Below are positions 1-11,199 of a stretch of 64,000 nucleotides of DNA, piece after piece; position 1 is the stretch's first letter, and every line of letters begins with the position of its first letter. The notes below the pieces were generated by a model that had not been told where the DNA came from, searched no databases, and saw only the letters and a program-made list of their open reading frames with translations. The stretch covers positions 822,487-886,486 of the forward strand of contig BCIK01000008.1 of assembly GCA_039545295.1 (NCBI GenBank). The letters run 5' to 3'. Source of the stretch: Udeniomyces pyricola. Taxonomy: Eukaryota > Basidiomycota > Tremellomycetes > Cystofilobasidiales > Mrakiaceae. The translations under genes and the position numbers were made by a program.

Positions 1-2790
1 TAGTGTTTGTAAGGGTCGATTGGGGAAAGCTTTTTTTTTTTAAAGGAATTTTTGTTTTATTTTAGTAGGGCCATGGACCGAAATGACGGATGTACAGGGT
101 CAGAAGAGATGGTTGAGGATTGGGGTCAAAAGGGGATATCGAAATCGTCGGTTGGAGAGGGAACGGTTGAATATTCGTATCGATGGGAGAAGGACGTAGA
201 GTTGGGATCGAAAGCGTGAGATGGGATGGATGAGATGGGTCGAGCGATGGGATGATTGGCGATGGTGGTGATGGTGATTGGGAAGGAGAAGAAGTATGGG
301 AGTCGAGGGAGAGAGAGGATGGGGAAGGGAGGAGAGGGGATCGATCAAACATGGGGCAATGGCATGAGGTTAGCGTTTGTTGCTTTTGGGATAGGGGCAG
401 GATACGCATCGACATGTGAGACGAGATAAACAAAGAAGAAACCGAGGAATTTGAGAGTTTAAGGGGGGAGCAGAAGCAGAGCAAAGATAGGAAGAAACGA
501 GGAGGGAGGCGAGTTTTTAGTTTTTGAATGCATCGAACGAGAGGTGGCAAGTTGTCGATATATGCGGTTGCAGTATCCGTATGAGATGCGATACGAAGGA
601 GAGAAGGGATGCCATATCTAGCGGAAGAGGAGGCATAGCACGCTGACCAAAAGATGCAGATTACTCCAAAGTGCGAGACGGACTGGGAAACATAGACACT
701 TACGGATTTCCCGCATCGGAAACAGAACCTCGCTTGACAACTCGTACAAATCATTTTGTTGCATCCGTCTAGATATCGAGAAGGGAGAAGGCAAGGAACG
801 AAAAGTTGAGGTAAAATGACATCAGTAAGAGAGTAAGGCGTAACGGTGACGTGATGTTGACACGTGACTTTGTCGATACCAAAGACTCCTAAGGATCATC
901 GCGATTCCTATCCTTTGATCAGATGATTCAATAAAAGTAAGAAGGAAAGAAGGTGAAAAAAAAACAAAAAGCTGACTCACGGCTTTTCTCGATTCGAACC
1001 GAGCATCCCGGACAAACTGCCGTCTTCTCTTCCAACCACTTGCGGTTCTCTCTTTCCTCGACCGCCGCCCTCGCAAGCCTCTCCAAGTTTTTCTTGCCAT
1101 ACCTCGCCTCCAACAACGGTCGAGATGGATCATCCTCCTCTAGCGAAAGATATGTTAAGATGAAGGCGGGTAACGAAGGGATCGCGCAAGGAAGGTGAAC
1201 GCCGTGCCACGACGCTCGGCAGAGGTGGCAAAAGGAGTAGCGACATCGAGGACAGGTCCGATATTTGTCCCAGCGGTCAGCTTCGGATGTCGGAGGGGGA
1301 GGTGGAGGGACAGCAGCTTGACAGGAATCGATGGGACAGAAGGTATAACCGGGGTCTTAATAATGAGATGAGGTAAGACGATTGCGTGTTAACCATGCGA
1401 AGTCAAAAGAAGACCGGAAGGGAAGCAAGGGCACAGATGAGATGAAGCCATGCAGGAGCAAAGGTTGTTGGTCTTTTACGTCAGCAAGAACAGGATGTTG
1501 GGTGTTTGCCGTGTGTATGAGCCAAAAGGTGCGAAAGACGGCGAAAACAAAGCCAGTCCCAACGAACCTGATTCAACTCTCTTCTTCTCCCTCAATTCCT
1601 TCCACCTCTCGACCATGCCGTCGCCTTCCGCATTCCGTCCGACAACTTGTCTCAGCACAGCTTCCAGCGCCGCTTGTTCTTCCGTGGAGATGATTAGGCC
1701 GTTGTCAGGCCGCTTGGATCGGATACGGGTACAATCGTAGGCGGGACATGAGACGGAGAGGACATCGCCTTCGCGGATGGCGAGGGTAAAACACGCTTCT
1801 AAACAGCCCTTGCAGCTGAACAAGACCGATAAAGAAAAAGAGAATGAAAAAAAAAAACCCCACCAACTTCGGATGATCAGCTTGATTGCTCGGCAAGACG
1901 AAAGCTATGAGGAGCTCAATCTGGTCCGGAAAACAGAACAGATGTGTTGAAAAGAAAGGTACGAACAAAACATGACCACACCCTGGCATCTCGCACGACT
2001 TTGCGCCTTTCTTTGCTTCAAAGCAAATTTCACAAGGGAATGTCGTAGCATCGAACGAAAGACCGACCATCTTTCCGTCCCATCGGGTGAGTTCAGCCCC
2101 GATCCGAGCGAGATCGGTGTGAGGTTCTTGCACGAGGTCGATGAGGGAAGTGGTAGCGCTGGGAGAAGAATTGTTGAGATCGGTGGACAAGGGAAGATGA
2201 TCGCCCGTTCGGATGAGCTCAAGAAAGGACCATAACGATGGTTCAGAACCTCCGATGCTATTATGAGTGTCGTGGAGAAGGCTAGTTAGGAGATGTTGAA
2301 GGGTTGAAGGGGGAAGATAGGAAGGTGCGCTTTCTGGATGAGAAGGCTTGAGGGTCACCAGCGGAGGAGAACCCAAGGGATACGTCGATGGCAGCGTAAA
2401 AGACAGGTCGAGCGGAGGAAGATGAGTGAGAGTGAGGTCAATGTATTCAGGTGAGGTATTCGCAGAAGATGGACGCGGTTCGAAGGAAGGTGCAGCCGAT
2501 GATGAGGTTAATATCGATGTGTTTGCGGGTGGCGATACTGTTGTTGCCGACGACCGTGCCCTCCTGATTCTGACTGCCCTTGGACGTGGCTCAAACTCGA
2601 CTCCCATTCGAACATCGACGGGAGTCCCTGCGAGAAGTCGTGGTCCATCTTCGGTCTCTTGCGTGGCGTAAGAAACAGCGTCAAGTCCAAAGATGGCGGC
2701 CAAGCTCTCGGCTTCATCCGCTTGGAGCTGAAGGCACGTTGCAAGAGAGGAAGGGGAGAGGATGGGGGAGGTGGTGGTCGTGGGAGCCAT
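1..2790 (-). CDS. RBR-type E3 ubiquitin ligase, RNF14/ITT1-like (3' end beyond window)
   Basis: Exons complement(<1..29, 704..768, 981..1355, 1568..1815, 1967..2790); phases agree throughout. The N-terminal part, about residues 20-200, looks like an RWD domain. RING1 has CEIC and CGHVFCKGC, the latter created exactly by the first splice. An IBR follows with CPIDSC and CPRCRYSFCHLC. RING2 has CPGC and GCNKMICTSC. In RBR ligases the cysteine of GCNxM accepts ubiquitin as a thioester, and it is present here near residue 485. The last visible exon reads LSPIDPYKH, as in RNF14/ITT1 proteins, so the gene crosses the left edge. It should transfer ubiquitin from an E2 to substrates; ITT1 and RNF14 are linked to translation and transcription control. 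The start MAPTTTT was chosen because the RWD region follows directly. The last intron is long (674 nt). Introns 1 and 2 use GTTCGT donors. Family assignment is firm; substrates are unknown. Confidence 0.9.
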
Positions 2791-3374
2791 GCGGGAGGGA
2801 CAGTTACGAAAGACGAGACCTGGGATAGGTTCGAGGTAGAGAAGGGCCGGACTGGACGAGTGGCGTGGGATGGAACGGCGGTGGCGGAGAATAAGAGGGA
2901 AAATGGGAGCGAGCGTACGCTGATCGATTTGGCTCTTGTTTGGGCCGACAGCGGGAAAAGTGGAGGTTACGTGCTTCACCCTGATGCGCTGCATTTGTCG
3001 TCGATATTATCGGGGATATACATGATGATTGAGATTCCACATATTGGTGGCCACCTTATTGTTCGCGTCTCTGCACGCACATACGCGATTATCCCCGAAG
3101 GACACTACTTGGACAGCAATCCAGTTGAGATGAGCTGGTTATTTCTGATGTGCATCTAACGCAGAATATCCATGCATGGCGTAGAAGCAGTATAACGTAT
3201 ATATATACACGCGACTCTGCGGGATCTTGATGTGATCGATGATGATCGATGGTCTGCATGATGCATGATGCATGGCGAAACGTGATGTTGAATCGTTTCG
3301 TTCACACGATCGAGTATCCGCGACCCTCAACTTCTATCTCCCTTTATCCCTCCATTCACCCTTTCATCTTCCCC
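2791..3374. promoter_or_regulatory. Divergent upstream region of RBR ligase and homocysteine methyltransferase
   Basis: The 584 bases separate two start codons facing away from each other, so both promoters must lie here or overlap the first exons. No convincing TATA box or named operator was seen. A short run of TATATATA lies near 3200 and a CT-rich stretch precedes the methyltransferase start. Confidence 0.5.
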
Positions 3375-5280
3375 ATGTCCTCCACTCACCTCACTGCCCA
3401 GCTTCACAGCGGCTCCTCTAAGCCTGTCAGTCTCATCTGCCTTCGCTAGGTGCTTTGCCAAGTGGCTTCTTGTGGACGCGCGCGATTCTAGCCAAAAGCA
3501 AATGCTCACTCACTGGTCCTAACTTCAATTATGCTCGGCTATCACGTGCTTGTCTTTGTCCGCTCCAGCTCGTCCTCGATGGCGGCATGGGTACGTCCCA
3601 TCTTGTCGCATATTTGGGCTCACTGTCAGCATCCGCTACTAACACTCGGCATTGCTTATCTTGACCCTTCGCATCCGTCTATCGCACCTACCCAGGCACG
3701 ACGCTCCGAGACGTGCGTTTCTTGGTGCTCATTCGCTGTGTTTCCGTCATCCGTACCTCCTTGAATCCTGACTGACCTTGAGCTTCACGTTTCTCTCCTT
3801 CAGACCTTTGGAAAAGATACCTCGGGCGCTGTTTGGGGTTCGCGTCTCTTGTCGACCGATCCGGGGGTCATTGCCGAGGCCCATACCGCCTTCCTTCAAG
3901 CTGGCTCCGATATGATCCTCACCAACTCGTAAGGGTCCTTAACGCGTTCAACTCACTTCCACAACATGACATGCATCCTCACCTTCAAAATCTTCAACTT
4001 TTATGTAAAGGTACCAATCCTCTCTCGATGGATTCCTCTCCATTGGTTTTGATGTTAAGGAATCGGAGCGACTTATGCGCCTCTCGGTCGAGCTTGCCGT
4101 CCAGGCCCGAGACGCGTACGTCCAAACGGACGACTTCAAGAGTTCAGGAAGGGAAGTCCCTACGGTTGGGTTGAGCCTGGGCTCGTATGGAGCTATGCTC
4201 TGCCATGGCGAAGAGTACAATGGTGAGCTGTTTGTGAAAGTCAACGAAGGAGAGAAGTCGATGTTCTATCACTGCTTGTAGTTCCCATAATTTGCCTTGT
4301 CCGAAATTGTGTTGCATAGGGGCCGTATCGATTGACATCTCTCATGATTCCTGTTTCTATCCTACCATGTCATCTCCTTCGACTGCCCGCTTGCAATCTC
4401 CAACCGTGCCTTTCTTTCCCACCCGCCTAGGTCTCTTCCCTGACTCGGACCGAACCCTTCCCTTCCTTCTCGACTTCCACCTCACCCGTCTTCGAACCTT
4501 CCTTCCCCAACTCCTTTCTTCTCAAATCGATTTCGTCGCCTTTGAGACAATCCCCCTGGCCGTCGAGATCAAGGCCATCCGACATGCCATGCACAAGCTC
4601 GCCAAAGAGGACGGCGTCAAGAACATGCCGTTCTGGATTGGAATGAGCTGCCCGAGCGGAAACTGGGGTGACAAGGGTGGATTAGGTCAGGTTGGACGAG
4701 AGGCTTTGTGGGGCAACGACGAGGAAGCAGAGACGCCGTTTGGGTGAGTTGATTTCGTTTGTTCGCTAGGATTCGAGAAGCAAGACAATTTACTCGCGTT
4801 GACTGTCTTGCGGTTACTGATGTGGTGTTTCTTCGATCTTACTCGTCTCGTTGCCAGAGTGGCTATCAACTGCACCGATACGACCTCGATGGCGGCCCTC
4901 ATCCCCAACCTGACTCCTGCCTCGCCTCTGGCCGATGGTCGACTGCCCACGCTGGCTCTCTACCCCAATCACAATGTTCGCTACTTGGATTCGTCCGACT
5001 ACTGGTGAGTACGCTCTATCTTTGATCTGTCATCTTCCAAGCGTGAAGCGACAGCTGATGATTTCGGCACACCACCATAACGAACAGGCACAACTTCCCA
5101 GAGGCCGAGCGCCTCACGGCTTCTCAATGGGCCGAGCAATTGCTCGACGTCGTCGCCTCGTCGGACGTCTCCAAGTTTGCGAAGCGTGTCGTCCTCGGTG
5201 GGTGCTGTGGAACGTGCCAGACGGAGGTCGCTGCGTTGAGGAAGGTGGTGGATGAACAGCCGGAGAACCGGACGGATTAA
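3375..5280 (+). CDS. Homocysteine S-methyltransferase (MHT1/SAM4 family)
   Basis: Exons join(3375..3425, 3569..3590, 3696..3712, 3804..3928, 4011..4222, 4431..4743, 4858..5004, 5088..5280), 359 residues, normal for the family. The enzyme moves a methyl group from S-methylmethionine or S-adenosylmethionine to homocysteine, giving methionine in the cytosol. The start of the barrel reads LVLDGGMGTTLRD (residues 18-30), followed by LTNSYQSSLDGF. The zinc ligands of the family are present: Cys252 in AINC and Cys335/Cys336 in GGCCGT near the C-terminus. The conserved DGGMGTT motif is assembled from two very small exons of 22 and 17 nt, which also fixes the frame. The first exon is the least certain; its donor is GTCAGT and the start ATG at 3375 is the only good upstream choice. 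A betaine-homocysteine methyltransferase is a less likely reading. Confidence 0.9.
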
Positions 5281-5841
5281 GATGGCATCTTTTGGTCGAA
5301 TAGTGGTTGTCTGAGTGGGTCGTCGCTGGGCACGTCGAGATCCACGATGAGGTTGGAGAAGAAGGGACCCAGTGAGATAAGCGGCTAATGAATCTCCAGC
5401 CAATCAGATACACAAAGGGGTAAAGGGGCGGGAAAGAAATGAGATGATGGCGGGCCTTAAAGTAACCCCCTGGAATTTGAAACCTGATAGTATGGTTCCC
5501 CGCCTTTCTGTCGGCGCCCCCTGTATTTTCAATGCGTTCTTGCTTCCCTTTTTGGCCCACCTGGTCTGTCACACCCCTCTTGCCTCTCTATATTATCTGC
5601 GTTTAGATTTACTCCCAGGGGGTCTTGTTTGTTCCTTCCGTCAGCCATCCACCATCCTCATCTCAGCTACAATCCAGCTCCATCCGTCGTGATCCCACCA
5701 TCAACGCAGCAGCACTAGACGCCCCAGCCCGTTTAGATCTCGATTTTCATCTCTCGCTCAGCGACATATCGCTTGCCAATATTTTCAGCTATACCTCGGG
5801 TTTCTATCCTCCATCCAAATCTTCTTCTCCTTCTCACGATC
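5281..5841. other. Intergenic, no gene recognised
   Basis: This is the 3' flank of the methyltransferase. The last 100 bases before 5842 are rich in C and T, as is usual just upstream of start codons in this window. Nothing else was recognised. Confidence 0.5.
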
Positions 5842-6234
5842 ATGTCTTCACGCTTCACCTCTCGAATCTCCTTTGTCACCCTTCTCGTGGTAATGGTCTT
5901 TGCCGTCATTGCTTTCGCACCTGGTTCGTCACCTTGTTTTTTTTTCTGGAGACCGACCGTTTCCGTATCGATACGTCCTCAGCAAACATGCATCTTTCAC
6001 TAGCATCCAACCGACCATTTCACGCTCAAGATAGCTTACAGACCTATTCTTTCTTGATCGCGACTTTCAACTTGGTTGGTACATGGCTTTGGTGGGATTA
6101 ATGTAGGGACGGAAGCGGCAGCCTCCAACATTGTCGATATCGGGAAAAGAAAGGTCTCAACCTGTGCCCCCTTCATCTGTCACGTCGTTCGTCCCTTTTC
6201 ACACCGACTGCCTTCTATCTTAACGTCTACTTGA
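5842..6234 (+). CDS. Possible small secreted or membrane peptide (69 aa)
   Basis: Model join(5842..5923, 6107..6234), 69 residues. I do not recognise a family. Residues 1-27 have a basic start followed by a strongly hydrophobic run (VTLLVVMVFAVIAFAP), typical of a signal peptide or a single membrane anchor. The remainder is short and basic with two cysteines (STCAPFIC). Support comes from the CT-rich leader before the ATG, a GTTCGT donor that recurs at well-supported introns in this window, a plausible acceptor (TGTAG) and conserved phase. With only one intron and no known homologue this may be an untranslated or non-coding transcript instead. Confidence 0.35.
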
Positions 6235-7346
6235 GTGAATGCTGACCTGCGTCATGCTTGACGTGATAATGGACGCGATGTCTGGTTCGTGAGCGTAGAA
6301 GGGATGTTGCGGCTCGGCGGCCTCTCCGATCGGATGTCATTCCAATGACGGCGAAGGGTCCTCGATCAGTTCATCTGGTTGGGGTGGATGTGTAAGTTCT
6401 GCACCCCTTCTGTCAGAAGGAAATATGGCTTTATTGTGTGGATCGAATCGGTGCATGCGACCCGTCTTCGCTTGTATGATCGATAGAGATCTGGCGCAGC
6501 TAAAAAGGGGCATCGTTGATAAATTGCCTGATACGCGCCATCGATCATGGTCGACGTAGCTGACCTGTTTACTGCTTTCCTCACCTCGTTCACATCATCA
6601 TCTTTAGGTGGAAGATCTGACTACGTCCGGAACGTACTAGATTTATGTGGGGAGTGCCGTACTCTGAACGAAGGTGGCAGAGAAATCGCATCGACGTCGA
6701 CGTACATATCTCTCATTTAAATTCGACGGTCGCTTCACACGTGTCGGCGGCCGCCGGCCGACGTTGGCGTTTTTGTTTGGTTGAGGAGTCTATTGCTGGT
6801 TTATTCTTTCTTTGGTTCAATTTGTACTCCGCCATATTACTTTCTGAACATGACCCCTCAAATCGTTTTTTTTTTTGCTGGCAAACTATGTCGGGGTCGA
6901 TGGTTTACATATGTATATATATATCATCATCATGCGTTCATTCGTATCTGCCTGGAGGCAATTTTCTGTGACGCTTCAATTAATGTATTACGAGTTTTTT
7001 TGCTCAGCCAATCCCGGCCTATATGTGCTTTCATTTGTTGATTGGGGTATCATATTTATGGAGGATATACATACGTTGTACAATAAACGTCATATCCTTT
7101 CTTGAGCACACACACACACATGTACAACCGGCCGGCATAATAACACATATATACATATATACATATACTTATGTGAAGATGTCGATAGCTAGCTTGGTAG
7201 ACGTAGTAACTCATATAATCGGAATGCGGCCAAAGCTCGACAAGATGATGAGTTCCTTCCATCCCACGAACTGATCAGTCGTAGAACCCCTACCCCCTCA
7301 TCCTTTCTCTACGCTCCACGCTCTCCATCATCACGCTTTGCTCGTC
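6235..7346. other. Intergenic, AT-rich with CA and TA short repeats
   Basis: About 1.1 kb with no supportable gene. It holds a (CA) run near 7108-7120 and alternating TATATACATATA sequence near 7145-7170. The end is CT-rich ahead of the Tad1 start. Confidence 0.5.
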
Positions 7347-10086
7347 ATGTCCGTCCCGTCATCGAAGCCATCAAGTACCCCCCATCCACCTATTCCAACT
7401 CCATCCAGCTCGACCGGACCCATTCAACCATTTCAGCGAATTGACACCCTTTCAATCGTCCGTCGCTGGCTCGCTGGCCTTGTCCTTCAACGCCTCTTGC
7501 TTTCTCTTCTTTGCTTGCCATGATCCCGTTCTCTTATTGACCGGTGCATCCATCCCATCCATCCATCCACCTACAGAAGCAACAACTCCACGACGCACTG
7601 GGACCGAACGGTCTGCCTTATTGGAATGCCCTGGTTAGCTTCCTCACGGGCAACATCAGTCGGGACGAACTCGACGAGGCCGTGGATGGATGGCTTGTTG
7701 GTGGAGGGGATGGCAAACGGCTTGGTGAGTTCATTCCCTCTCTTTCTCTCTCTCTGCCCATACAAGTTTTTTTTTCCTGGAATTTCTGTGGTCTCGCTGG
7801 GGTATTGGACGAGGACTGGATGTGTATCGTCGAGATGGATGGCATGGCGGATGGCATCTGACGATGCGGCCGGGTCCTTCGATCCGAACGAAACGCATTG
7901 CAACGATGATTGTTGAAAGCAGGTTGCCGCAAGGAGCCGACGGATTGTCTGCCTTTCTTGCTTGCCCCTTTTGCCGTTCTCATACGCCCCGTCATCACGC
8001 TTGGATCGAGTCTGCTTGTCTCCCTAGATAAATGAGGCCATCTGCTTGAACGGATGGAAATATTCATCGATTGGAGTCTTGTCGCCTGGCGGATGACGAG
8101 ACCGCGTCAATGGTGGTGGAACCCAAGATTTGGGAGTTGCCGCCTGGAATGGCAGGTCCGTTGTCAAGGGCGGCGAGCCGTCGCGGGGCAAAAAAGACTG
8201 GCAAAATGGGGGAGCCACCCGGTTAGAAGACCAAACCTCCTGCCAGCCCCTCCTCTCTCTCCTTGCCAGCTCCTGCTTTATCGCTGCTTCTTGGACCGCA
8301 CTCCATGCCATGTCTTGTCGCTGCTCCGGAACCCCCAGATACCGGATCGACATCCAGATTTCAAAGATTTCCGATGCGTGCCGTTTTCGACGCAACCAAA
8401 AGACTGACGACAAACTATATATCCTCTCCTCTGCTTTTGGTTAGTTCCTCTCCATAACCATCTCCTTATCTCCATCCTCGCCAACGCCTCCCTCAGCCAA
8501 ACCTCTTCTCCCACTCATCCGCCTCTCACACCTTCTAATGTCACCAAGCGTCCGCGTCCCGACGACCCAACTCCATTCGGTGCCAAGCGACGGGTCGTCA
8601 CCTGGGTCACTGGCATGCCCAAGCGCGATCGGGAGCGGCTCAAGAATCGTCGCGTTCCGGCGGGGACTCAGCAAGACGACGCGAGTGATGATGAGGATCG
8701 AGAAGAGCGCCGCAAGACAGGAGCAGGTTGGATCGGTGGTGGCGAATTGGGCCGTGAAAAGGCGTTGCTGCGGGTCGAAAGTGACAAGGTCGTTGGTGAG
8801 TACATGTTGTGCATGGCATCACCCTTTGTTCTGTGTCAGTTGTTATGCGTCCTACGCTGTCTGACCAAAATCCGCTTATGTCTGCATACCGACACGATAC
8901 TCGCATTTTCTCGTAGGTGCTCGCCCCTTGCCGCCGTTGCCCACGGCACTGGAAACGCGATGTTTGCCGACGTCGCACGAGTTAACGGAGCGCATCGCCC
9001 GGATCTCGTCTGAGAATGGATTATCCAGTGTCGGTCCGGGCGTAGGCAAGCTGCTGAGCACGGCAGTCGAGGTGGGTCCTCTCTATTTCTCGAATCCTAT
9101 CTTCGTCACTCATCATTCACAGCTTCCATCTCACCCTGGCCCGAGGCTGATCTAATGCCATCGTCTGTCTTGCTTTATCACTTCTTATTTCAATGTATTC
9201 AATCTCCTCTCTCGCTTTCTCACTCTGTTTTTGTTGTAGTCCCATGTCAAAAATCTGGTCTCAACTCATCTTCACCTCCACCGTTCGAATCTCACCTCGG
9301 CGCCATCCATCCGTACCTCATCCTCTTCTTCTACAACCTCGGCTTCTTCCAAGCCAGCCGCCGCTGCGAGCAATCGAATGCTTCGTTCTTCCACCATGGC
9401 GGCTTCTGCTTCGGCAGGGGCTCCTAACGCCTTTCAATCGCGCCGACCAACGCTTTCGCATCCTTCCTTTTCTGGCCCACCATCACCCTCCTCGACGGTG
9501 TCTGATTCTGCCCCCGCGACCCCTGGAGCGGGTCCGACTCCTCATCCCCTTTCGTCCCTGGCTGTATCGACACATCCCCTTTCGACGTCTTCTCCTCGAA
9601 CGTTTGGACTCGACGACCTCGAGCGCGTTCTGCTCGTGGCGCCTTCGCTCGCCGTCGGTCAAGGCCAAGTCGGGCGGACCGTCGGTGGCTTGGGCGAGGC
9701 TGGCGTCGTTGGCGAAGAAGCATGGGATGAGGTCTGGCAGGGCGTCGTGAGGGAACGAGAGTGCTTTTTGTCGGCGCGAGGGGAAAGGAAGAAGCTTGGC
9801 GAAGGATCCGGTCAGACAAAGCTTGGAGGCGATGAGGGAAGTAGGGAGAAGGGTGGGGAGGGAGGAGAAGGAGGAGGAGAAGAGGAAGCGTCAGGTGAGA
9901 AGGTGGGCAAGAAGGGAAAGAGGTCAGTTTCTCGTCTTGTTTTTTTTTCTTTCTTTTTTGCCCTTTTAAGTTTGGACGATCTGACTGCTGACTATCTCTT
10001 TTTATGCGTTTGTTTTGGATCTGGACAGTGGGCATGCATACGACTACTTTGACCCTCGGCTCATTCTTGATTCGGTCCTCGGCTAA
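7347..10086 (+). CDS. SAGA complex subunit Tad1/Hfi1 (Ada1) family
   Basis: Exons join(7347..7457, 7577..7724, 8445..8795, 8917..9071, 9240..9922, 10029..10086), 501 residues. Hfi1/Tad1 is a structural subunit of the nuclear SAGA histone acetyltransferase coactivator and carries a histone fold. The N-terminal signature is present: KQQLHDALG, GLPYWNALVSFLTG and, after the second intron, VPLHNHLLISILANA. MPKRDRERLKNRR follows, as in fungal members, then a region with VGPGVGKLLSTAVE and HVKNLVSTHLHLH, which matches the histone-fold part. The end, AYDYFDPRLILDSVLG, is also typical. Between them lies a low-complexity Ser/Pro/Gly linker. The start ATG at 7347 is preceded by a CT-rich tract. Intron 2 is unusually long (720 nt), but its phase and the LHN motif on the far side support it. 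Confidence 0.88.
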
Positions 10087-11199
10087 GCGTGACATCGCAA
10101 GAGATAGTCATATTTTCTTCTTAGTCATCTATTCATCCCCATCACACGCACACCCCTTCCCTCTACCTCTATTCCCACACACACACACACATACATACTT
10201 TTCCTTCTCTCTACCCTCTCCCCTTTTGCCCGTTGTGGTGCTTTCTCCGTCTTCCTTATTGCACAAAATCCCTCGCCACTACTTGTTATCCCCCCCGCAC
10301 ATCTCGCATCCGCATCACTAAATTTAACTTGCGCCTTCCTCAACTCTCAGCACTTGCTCCCATACGTACCCATGCACTCACACACACACTCTACACACAC
10401 ACATGCCTGTGATTCAGTTCTGCATTGATCATCTCATCCTTCCGCATCGCATACGACCGACGACCCTCGGTCCATTCTTTCTTTTTCTTACAACTCATCC
10501 ACTCAGGCACCCTTGCTTTAATTTTACTTACTCGTTTCTATCTTAACTTTTCGATCGGCCCACAGCATTTTTTTCCTTCTTTTTTTCTTTTTCTTTCGTT
10601 CCTAATTAGCATGCCTCGTTGTTTCTGTTTTCTTCGGTCGACCTCGGCGACCAACACCTTGACTTTTTGAAGCCAGCTAGTCAGATCTGATGAAGTAGCT
10701 ACCTGATCAGCTTCGTCGATTCCGCATGAATAGTCACCCCGTGAGAGTAGTCCTGCACGAGGTTACAATACACTCTCAATCGGGATCATATGATATAACT
10801 ACTGCTAGTTTTTGTTCTGTTCCTTTCTTTCTGGTTGAGGTTTCATCAAAGATAAAATAAAACAAAACTGCATGACTTTTTGTTTCCTCGTCGTCGTTTC
10901 CGTCGGTTGATCGATTTTTTGGTCGTTATCATGTCTGTATATATATAAGTGTGTATGTGGTGACGATGAGAAGATGTGGATTAGCTACCAATATTTATAT
11001 GGGGACGATCTGATCGGGACGTTTGCCGGCAAGCCGGTGGTGGCCGATTGTCGAGGGCGATGGACTCCAAATAGCTGTGTAATGCGTCATCATCGGTCGA
11101 CCCATCTATCGTGCATATAGCCATATCCAATATCCACCCTCCACTGTTTCCCACTCTCAATCCTTCTCATAGTACCCATACCAACTCCCACTCCCAAGG
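10087..11199. other. Intergenic, no gene recognised
   Basis: About 1.1 kb between two genes on the same strand. It contains CA repeats at about 10178-10196 and 10379-10402 and a T/C-rich part near 10565-10600. No coding motif, RNA gene or named regulatory site was recognised. Confidence 0.5.

Noticed and set aside
62..754. Minus-strand open frame of 230 codons
   Set aside because: Only the first 17 codons are RING2 of the RBR gene; the rest is intron, because splicing at 704/29 restores the expected LSPIDPYKH.
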